Positions 59,050 to 64,000 of a stretch of DNA of 64,000 nt are shown here, piece by piece. Source of the stretch: VRUE01 sp963728835 (GTDB taxonomy: Bacteria; Actinomycetota; Thermoleophilia; Solirubrobacterales; 70-9); assembly GCA_963728835.1 (NCBI GenBank), contig CAVSKZ010000002.1, positions 930,001 to 994,000 on the forward strand. The letters are read 5' to 3'. How positions within the stretch are numbered: position 1 is the first letter of the stretch; each line of letters opens with the position of its first letter. Under the pieces are notes generated by a model that saw only the letters and a list, made by a program, of their open reading frames with translations, ran no database searches and was not told the DNA's origin. Made by a program: the position numbers and the translations under genes.

Positions 59050-59477
59050 TCGCCGCCTGCTTTCGCTCCGGATTCAAGCGTCGCCTTGGTCAGCTTGGCC
59101 TCCTCGATCGCCTGCTCGGGAACCGGCGGCGCGCCGGCCTGGACCGAGCGGTAGGCGAATAAGCCCGCGGCTGCGGCGATCAGCAGGAAGACCGCCGCCT
59201 CGACGAAGAAGCCGGGCCAGGCGTTGCCGTCGAAGACCTCTTCCGCGAGCAGCCAGGCGATCCCCTCCATGATCAGGATCAGCGCAAGGAAGGCGAAGGC
59301 GCCGGCGGCTATGCCGACGACGGAGCCGCGGAGGATCTTGCCGACCTTGTCGGCGACCTCGGCCTTGGCGAGCTCGATCTCCTCGCGGACCAGCGAGGAG
59401 CTCTTCTCGGCGACGTCGAAGACGAGCTCGCTGACCGAGCGCTCGTCCTGCGAAGGTGTTCGGTCGCTGTCGGGCAC
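59046..59477 (-). CDS. Holin-X (actinobacterial phage-holin superfamily III) protein
   Basis: The 143-aa protein starts at GTG 59477. A charged amphipathic segment (ELVFDVAEKSSSLVREEIEL) precedes two helices: GSVVGIAAGAFAFLALILIM and FFVEAAVFLLIAAAAGLFAY, the arrangement of actinobacterial holin-X proteins. A short hydrophilic tail ends it. It is coupled to the DUF3618 gene by overlap and to the tiny gene upstream by one base. Cell-envelope organisation is inferred, not lysis. Confidence 0.82.
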   Translation of the reverse strand: MPDSDRTPSQDERSVSELVFDVAEKSSSLVREEIELAKAEVADKVGKILRGSVVGIAAGAFAFLALILIMEGIAWLLAEEVFDGNAWPGFFVEAAVFLLIAAAAGLFAYRSVQAGAPPVPEQAIEEAKLTKATLESGAKAGGE

Positions 59478-59478
59478 G

Positions 59479-59613
59479 CTACTCCGGCGGATCCTCGTCG
59501 AAGAGACGGCGGTAGGCGATGGCGGCGATTCGCGTGGCGACGATACTTGCCAGCGCCCCGGCCCCGGCGAGCATGCCGCTCCAGGCGAGGCGTTTGACGA
59601 TCTCGTTCTCCAT
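59479..59613 (-). CDS. Tiny membrane-associated protein (DUF4235-like)
   Basis: A 44-aa open frame (ATG 59613, stop TAG 59479-59481) encodes MENEIVKRLAWSGMLAGAGA followed by a hydrophobic stretch and a basic tail AIAYRRLFDEDPPE. It resembles short DUF4235-like proteins that sit at the start of such envelope operons. It is one base upstream of the holin-X gene, in the same direction, which supports its reality although it is short. Confidence 0.6.
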   Translation of the reverse strand: MENEIVKRLAWSGMLAGAGALASIVATRIAAIAYRRLFDEDPPE

Positions 59614-59629
59614 GCCCGCCCGACCTTAC

Positions 59630-60238
59630 CTATCGCGGCTCGAGACCGTCGCAGATCGTCGCCACGACAAGGCTCTTTGCCTGGTCGAAGTCTCCGTCGG
59701 AAGCGGGGATCACTTCGAAGATCCAGCCGGTGAGCAGCTGCTCGATCGCGCCGTAGAAGGACATCGAGGCGAAGGTCGGATCGATGTCGCGGCGGAACTC
59801 GCCCGACTCCTGGCCCTCGGCGACGATCTTGGCGATCGAGTCGTAGGCGCGGCGGATCTCGGGCAGATGGGTGCGGCCGAAGGAGTTGGCGGCGCGGGTG
59901 ACCTCGACGATGATCACCTTCATCAGCTCCGGGTCGTGGCGGTAGGAGCCGACGATGAAGCCGGCTACCGCCTCGAGCTTCTGCCGCGGTGAGGCGCCTT
60001 CGCGGTCGGCCTCCTCGATCGCCGCCAGCAGCAGCGACCAGCGCTCGACGAAGAGCTCGTTCAGCACCTCGTCCTTCGACTTGAAGTAGTGGTAGACGAG
60101 GCCGTAGGCGACACCCGCTTCGTCGGCGATGTCGGAGACGCGGGTCGAGTGGAAGCCCTGGCGGGCGAAGACGCGGATCGCCGCATCGAGGATCTGGCGC
60201 CGCTTGTCGACGGCGGGGGCAGGGGCCTTGGATGCCAT
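59630..60238 (-). CDS. TetR family transcriptional regulator
   Basis: The 202-aa protein begins at ATG 60238 with an HTH: RRQILDAAIRVFARQGFHST then VSDIADEAGVAYGLVYHYFK (about 15-50), the canonical TetR recognition helix. The C-terminal ligand-binding domain includes VIIVEVTRAANSFGRTHLPE. The start overlaps the nitrilase stop by one base (TGATG). The palindrome TTGACTGACCAGTCAA at 61088-61103 upstream of the nitrilase gene is a plausible autoregulatory operator. The ligand is unknown; fatty acid-type TetRs have a similar operator. Confidence 0.88.
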   Translation of the reverse strand: MASKAPAPAVDKRRQILDAAIRVFARQGFHSTRVSDIADEAGVAYGLVYHYFKSKDEVLNELFVERWSLLLAAIEEADREGASPRQKLEAVAGFIVGSYRHDPELMKVIIVEVTRAANSFGRTHLPEIRRAYDSIAKIVAEGQESGEFRRDIDPTFASMSFYGAIEQLLTGWIFEVIPASDGDFDQAKSLVVATICDGLEPR

Positions 60239-61068
60239 CAGGCGCGCGCCTCCGTCAGCTGTGGCCAGGCGTAGGCCTGGGGACGGCGGTTGGCGAGCGA
60301 CGGCAGCGACTCGCGGACGCGCTGCTGGGCGGAGAGGTCGAGGTCGGCGGCGACGAAGCACTCCTCGTCGGGAGCGGTGGCGAGGACTACGCCCCAGGGG
60401 TCGACGATTGCCGAGCGGCCGTAGGAGTCGAAGTGGGGCGGCGCCTTGCCGACCTGGTTCGAAGCGAGGACGAAGACCTGGTCCTCGATCGCCCGCGCGC
60501 GAAGCAGGACCTCCCAGTGGTCGCGCCCGGTTGCGAGCGTGAACGCGGAGGGAACGGTGACGATGCGGGCCCCGCGCACGGCGAGGATCCGGTAGAGCTC
60601 CGGGAAGCGCAGGTCGTAGCAGACGCTGAGTCCGACGGTCGTGCCCAGAAGCGACGCGGTGACGATCTCCTCGCCCGGCTGCTCGCACTCGGACTCGCGG
60701 TAGGAGACCCCGCCGACGTCGACGTCGAACATGTGGATCTTGCGGTAGACGGCGAGGTCGTCGCCGACCGGCCCGATCAGGACCGAGGTGTTGAACGCCC
60801 TGCCGCCGGGGCCCAGCTCGGGGATGCTGCCGGCGAGCAGGTGGATGCCGAGCTCGCGCGCCCAGCCGCGGGCTGCGTTGAGGCTGGGGCCGTCGAGCGT
60901 CTCGGCGCCGGTGAGCAGATCCTGCCCTCCGGCCAGCAGATTCCACTTCTCCGGCAGGGCGACCAGCTCGGCGCCGTCGGCCGCTGCGTCGCGGACGAGT
61001 TCCTCGGCCGCGTCGAGGTTGCGGGCCTTGTCGCCGTTCGAGTTGAGCTGTACTACCGCTGCGCGCAA
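60238..61068 (-). CDS. Carbon-nitrogen hydrolase (nitrilase superfamily)
   Basis: The 276-aa hydrolase starts at ATG 61068. The catalytic triad is visible as Glu40 (ELVALPEKWN), Lys110 (YRKIHMFD) and Cys150 (LSVCYDLRFPE). The overall pattern (RAAVVQLNSNGDKARNLDAA) matches the Nit/omega-amidase-like branch, which hydrolyses small amides such as deaminated glutathione or 2-oxo-acid amides. The gene is co-transcribed with the TetR regulator. A palindromic operator lies 20-35 bases before its start. Confidence 0.88.
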   Translation of the reverse strand: MRAAVVQLNSNGDKARNLDAAEELVRDAAADGAELVALPEKWNLLAGGQDLLTGAETLDGPSLNAARGWARELGIHLLAGSIPELGPGGRAFNTSVLIGPVGDDLAVYRKIHMFDVDVGGVSYRESECEQPGEEIVTASLLGTTVGLSVCYDLRFPELYRILAVRGARIVTVPSAFTLATGRDHWEVLLRARAIEDQVFVLASNQVGKAPPHFDSYGRSAIVDPWGVVLATAPDEECFVAADLDLSAQQRVRESLPSLANRRPQAYAWPQLTEARA

Positions 61069-61087
61069 GCGTCCCCCTGGGCGCTAG

Positions 61088-61103
61088 TTGACTGACCAGT
61101 CAA
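61088..61103. promoter_or_regulatory. TetR-type operator
   Basis: TTGACTGACCAGTCAA has perfect 7-bp arms (TTGACTG/CAGTCAA) around AC. It lies 20 bases upstream of the nitrilase start, in the promoter of the nitrilase-tetR operon, and is probably bound by the TetR protein of that operon. Confidence 0.75.
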
Positions 61104-61129
61104 TCGGTCTCGTCAGTATAGGCGCGCCC

Positions 61130-61185
61130 CACGCTGACTTCGTGGTTAAGGGTGCATATGCACCCTTAACCACGAAGTCAGCGTG
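61130..61185. repeat. Perfect 56-bp palindrome between divergent genes
   Basis: Both halves are exactly complementary over 28 bases with no unpaired loop; the centre is GGTGCATATGCACC. It lies between the nitrilase operator and the cyclase gene start at 61211, an unusual place for a terminator. It may be a binding site or a replication or recombination hairpin. Confidence 0.85.
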
Positions 61186-61210
61186 TTTTGGGTGGCTAAC
61201 CTTGGTGGCC

Positions 61211-64000
61211 GTGGTGCAGACCGGCATGGATGACGGAGAGCGCAAGCAGGTCACGGTTCTCTTCGCCGACGTGAGCGGTTCGATGGACCTGGCCGAGGGG
61301 CAGGACCCAGAGGAGTGGCGCAAGATCATGCAGCGCTTCTTTGCCATCCTCGCCGCCGCCGTCGAGCGCTTCGAGGGAACGGTCGACAAGTTCACCGGGG
61401 ACGGGATCATGGCCGTGTTCGGCGCCCCGGTCGCCCACGAGGACCACGCGCGCCGCGCCTGTTACGCCGCCCTGCAGATGCTCGACGACGTCGCCGGGTA
61501 TGCCGCGGAGCTGCGTCGCGGGCCGGGGCTCAACTTCTCGACCCGGATCGGGATCAACTCCGGCGAGGTGGTGGCGGGGGCGATCGGCAGCGGCGGCGAG
61601 GGCGAGTACACGGCGATCGGCCACACGGTCGGGCTCGCCCAGCGAATGGAGGCCCTGGCCGAGCCCGGGTCCGCATACCTGACCGAGAGCACCGCGGCGC
61701 TGGCCGCGGGCTTCCTCGAGATGAAAGATCTGGGTGTGTTCGAGATCAAGGGGGCGAGCCGGCCGGTCGAGGTGTTCGAGCTGAGCGGCGTCGGCGCGGC
61801 GCGCTCGCGACTCGACCTCTCCCGCGAACGTGGCTTCACCCGCTTCGTCGGCCGCGAGGAGGAGATGACCGCCCTGGAGGAGGCGCTCGGGCGTGCCCAG
61901 GCGGGCAAGGGCGCAGTGGTCGGCATCGTCGCCGAGGCGGGGGTCGGCAAGAGCCGCATCTCGCACGAGTTCGCCGAGCGCTGTCGCGCGCGCGGGATCG
62001 AGGTCTTCGAGGCGCAGGGCCAGTCGCACGGCCGCTCGATCCCGCTGATGCCGGTCCTGCAGATGCTGCGCGCCTACTTCGGCATCGGCGATCGCGACCC
62101 CGAGCGCATCGCCCGCGAGAAGATCGCCGGGCGGGCGCTGCTGCTCGATCCGGAGTTCGTCGATGATCTGCCGCTCGTCTTCGACTTCCTCGGCGTGCCC
62201 GACCCGGACCGGCCGGTGGCACAGATGAGCCCCGAGGCGCGCCGGCGCGCGCTGGGCCGAATCGTCTGCCGCCTGATCAACGCACCCCAGCGCCACCACA
62301 CCGTGGTGCTGGTGGTCGAGGACCTGCACTGGCTGGACGAGGCGAGCGACGCGATGCTGGCGGAGCTGGTCGAGTCTGTCGCCGGGACCAATACTTTGGC
62401 GGTCGTCAACTTCCGCCCCGAATACCAGAACGGCTGGGACGGCTCCCCGATCTACCGCGGGCTCCCACTGGAGCCGTTGGGGCAGGCGGGCACTGCCGAG
62501 CTGCTGCGTGACCTCGCCGGCGAGGACCCCTCCCTCGACGGGCTCGACCGGCACGTCCACGAGCGCACCGGCGGCAACCCGTTCTTCGTCGAGGAGATAG
62601 TCCGCGAGCTGGTCGAGGCCGGTCACTTCGAGGGCGAGCGCGGCGGTTACCGCCTGGTGCGGCCGGTGGAGGAGGCGGGGGTGCCGGCGACCGTGCAGGC
62701 CGTTCTCGCCGCTCGCATCGACCGCCTCGGGCCGGCCGCGAAGGACCTGCTCCAGGTCGCCTCGGTCGTCGGTCGGGAGGTCGGGGCGCGGACGCTGGGG
62801 CTGACCGCGGAGATGGACGAGGGGGAACTGAACCCGGCGCTGTGTGAGCTGGTCGACGGCGGTTTCCTCTACGAAGCGGAGCTCTACCCCGAACGGGTGC
62901 TGGCCTTCCGCCACCCCTTGACGCGCGAGGTCGCCTACGGGACGCAGCTCGGCGAGCGCCGCGCCGCCACCCACGTCGCCGCCGCGCGGGCGATGATCGA
63001 GCGCGAGCCCGAGCGCCTCGACGAGCTGGCCGCGCTCGTCGCCAGTCACATGGAGGCGGGGGGCGAAATGCGGGAGGCGGCGCGCTGGTCGGCCCGTGCC
63101 GCCCACTGGGCCGGGACGAGCCAGCCGAGCGAGGCGCTGCGACTCTGGCGCAAGGTGATGGAGCTGGCCGCCGAGATGGAAGAAGACGAGGAGACGGCGG
63201 CGCTGGCAGTCTCCTCGCGTCTGCTGCAGCTGCAATACGCCTGGCGGTTGGGGATGGACAGGGAGGAGGAACAGCGGCTCGTGGCCGAGGCAGAGGAGAT
63301 CGCGACGCGCAGCGGCGACCTGCGCTCGCTTGCGATGCTGAAGCTGGCCACCGCGGCCCGGCCCGGCATGCCCCACGAGGCGACGGCCTGGCTCGACGCG
63401 GTCGCGGAGACGAACCGCCTCGCCGACGAATCAGGAGACCTGCACCTGCGCGTGACGATGCGCAGCGCCTGCGCCTACGCGTTCCTCTGCGTCGCCGATT
63501 TCGACGCCTTCGAGCGCTCGCTCGACGAAGTGCTCGAGCTGAGCGGCGGCGATCGCGACGTAGGAGCCGGGATCGTCATCGGCAGCCCGATCGCCTGGGC
63601 GACGATGGGCAAGGGGCTGGCCGAGCGCGAGCGCGGCCGGCTCGACGCCGCCGAGGCCCTCTTCGAGGAGGGGCTGAGGATCGCCACCGAGGACGGCGAC
63701 CTCGAGACGGCGAGCTGGACCCGCAGCAACATCGCCCTGATGCTGGCGATGCGGGGAGACGTCGAGGGTGGGATCGGGCTGGCGCTGCGCAACTGCGAGC
63801 TGACCGAGCGGCTCGGCGACGTCTTCTCGCGCAGCCTGGCGCTGGCCAACCTCGCCGCCACGCAACTAGCGGCGGAGGACTATCCGGCCGCGCTCGACTC
63901 GATCGAAGCCGCCGAGCGCCTCTACCGCGGGGCGATGGACAACGGCGGCGAGATGGAGGCGTGGCGGGCGGCGCTGCGAGCCGACGCGCTAACTGGCGTC
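61211..64000 (+). CDS. Class III cyclase-AAA ATPase-TPR regulator (partial at the right edge)
   Basis: This frame stays open from GTG 61211 to the end of the window (930 codons) and is incomplete. ATG 61226 is another start. Residues about 10-190 are a guanylate/adenylate cyclase domain (VTVLFADVSGSMDLAEGQ, KFTGDGIMAVFGAP). The substrate-specifying D and N of the IGDTVNLAAR motif are replaced in AIGHTVGLAQRM (H and G). Residues about 200-480 are an AAA-type ATPase with P-loop VAEAGVGKSRIS (about 240) and Walker B VVLVVEDLHWLDEASDA (about 363). The rest is TPR-like helices. Such proteins sense signals through the TPR part; cyclase activity is doubtful. Confidence 0.8.
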   Translation, partial: MVQTGMDDGERKQVTVLFADVSGSMDLAEGQDPEEWRKIMQRFFAILAAAVERFEGTVDKFTGDGIMAVFGAPVAHEDHARRACYAALQMLDDVAGYAAELRRGPGLNFSTRIGINSGEVVAGAIGSGGEGEYTAIGHTVGLAQRMEALAEPGSAYLTESTAALAAGFLEMKDLGVFEIKGASRPVEVFELSGVGAARSRLDLSRERGFTRFVGREEEMTALEEALGRAQAGKGAVVGIVAEAGVGKSRISHEFAERCRARGIEVFEAQGQSHGRSIPLMPVLQMLRAYFGIGDRDPERIAREKIAGRALLLDPEFVDDLPLVFDFLGVPDPDRPVAQMSPEARRRALGRIVCRLINAPQRHHTVVLVVEDLHWLDEASDAMLAELVESVAGTNTLAVVNFRPEYQNGWDGSPIYRGLPLEPLGQAGTAELLRDLAGEDPSLDGLDRHVHERTGGNPFFVEEIVRELVEAGHFEGERGGYRLVRPVEEAGVPATVQAVLAARIDRLGPAAKDLLQVASVVGREVGARTLGLTAEMDEGELNPALCELVDGGFLYEAELYPERVLAFRHPLTREVAYGTQLGERRAATHVAAARAMIEREPERLDELAALVASHMEAGGEMREAARWSARAAHWAGTSQPSEALRLWRKVMELAAEMEEDEETAALAVSSRLLQLQYAWRLGMDREEEQRLVAEAEEIATRSGDLRSLAMLKLATAARPGMPHEATAWLDAVAETNRLADESGDLHLRVTMRSACAYAFLCVADFDAFERSLDEVLELSGGDRDVGAGIVIGSPIAWATMGKGLAERERGRLDAAEALFEEGLRIATEDGDLETASWTRSNIALMLAMRGDVEGGIGLALRNCELTERLGDVFSRSLALANLAATQLAAEDYPAALDSIEAAERLYRGAMDNGGEMEAWRAALRADALTGV

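Noticed and set aside
61196..63376. 726-codon open frame on the minus strand opposite the cyclase gene
   Set aside because: The plus-strand protein has cyclase, P-loop and TPR features; the minus-strand translation is rich in RHLDA and has no domain.

Overview
The window is a high-GC actinobacterial chromosome segment. I infer the class Thermoleophilia (Solirubrobacterales-like) from three things: secreted proteins that combine beta-propellers with divergent InlB-type repeats, a pair of Cys-rich secreted paralogs with an Ala-rich signal peptide (MRLTRTLGLAAVAAVAAM), and dense operons with GTG/TTG starts and ATGA/GTGA stop-start overlaps. No rRNA, tRNA, CRISPR array, insertion sequence or phage module was seen.

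Bases 1-29300 form one large surface-glycan locus. It has a WecA/TagO-type initiating transferase, several GT4 glycosyltransferases, a Wzz/BY-kinase chain-length regulator, a Wzx flippase, an O-antigen ligase-like protein with a TPR tail and three sulfotransferases. It also has two sets of genes for nonulosonic (sialic-like) acids. Set 1 is a pseudaminic-acid-type pathway (PseB, PseC, PseI, PseG and a PseH-like acetyltransferase) without its own PseF. Set 2 (12954-19738) combines a second NeuB-family synthase, an SpsF-type cytidylyltransferase, two Gfo/Idh/MocA oxidoreductases, an aldo/keto reductase, a PhyH-type dioxygenase and an unrecognised GT-B-like protein. The product of set 2 cannot be named from sequence. 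The likely output of the region is a sulfated acidic polymer.

Bases 29400-39600 hold an MNT-type nucleotidyltransferase with an upstream palindrome, then secreted proteins: a glycosidase-like barrel, a small basic exported protein, two propeller proteins with InlB-like repeats, and the first of two Cys-rich, TTA-codon-rich secreted paralogs (the second is at 48580-49212). Bases 39600-50400 are housekeeping and redox genes: a Baeyer-Villiger-type monooxygenase with a flavodoxin-like partner, a 5'-3' exonuclease, an SDR, an ABC-2 exporter, a STAS protein divergent from a ferritin-like protein, a cupredoxin with a multicopper oxidase, and a tandem winged-helix regulator.

Bases 50400-61100 hold a PimA-like glycosyltransferase fused to a flippase-like domain, a large membrane protein, HemQ, an FprA-type reductase, DegV, an Fe-S/redox trio (ErpA, Grx4, BolA), three small envelope proteins and a TetR-nitrilase operon with a clear operator. 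The right end is an incomplete class III cyclase-AAA ATPase-TPR protein.

Two patterns cut across the window. First, long intergenic hairpins share nearly invariant loops while their stems vary with pairing kept. Second, six genes are each broken by what reads as a single-base indel, several in short G/C runs, which suggests residual sequencing error more than real gene decay.
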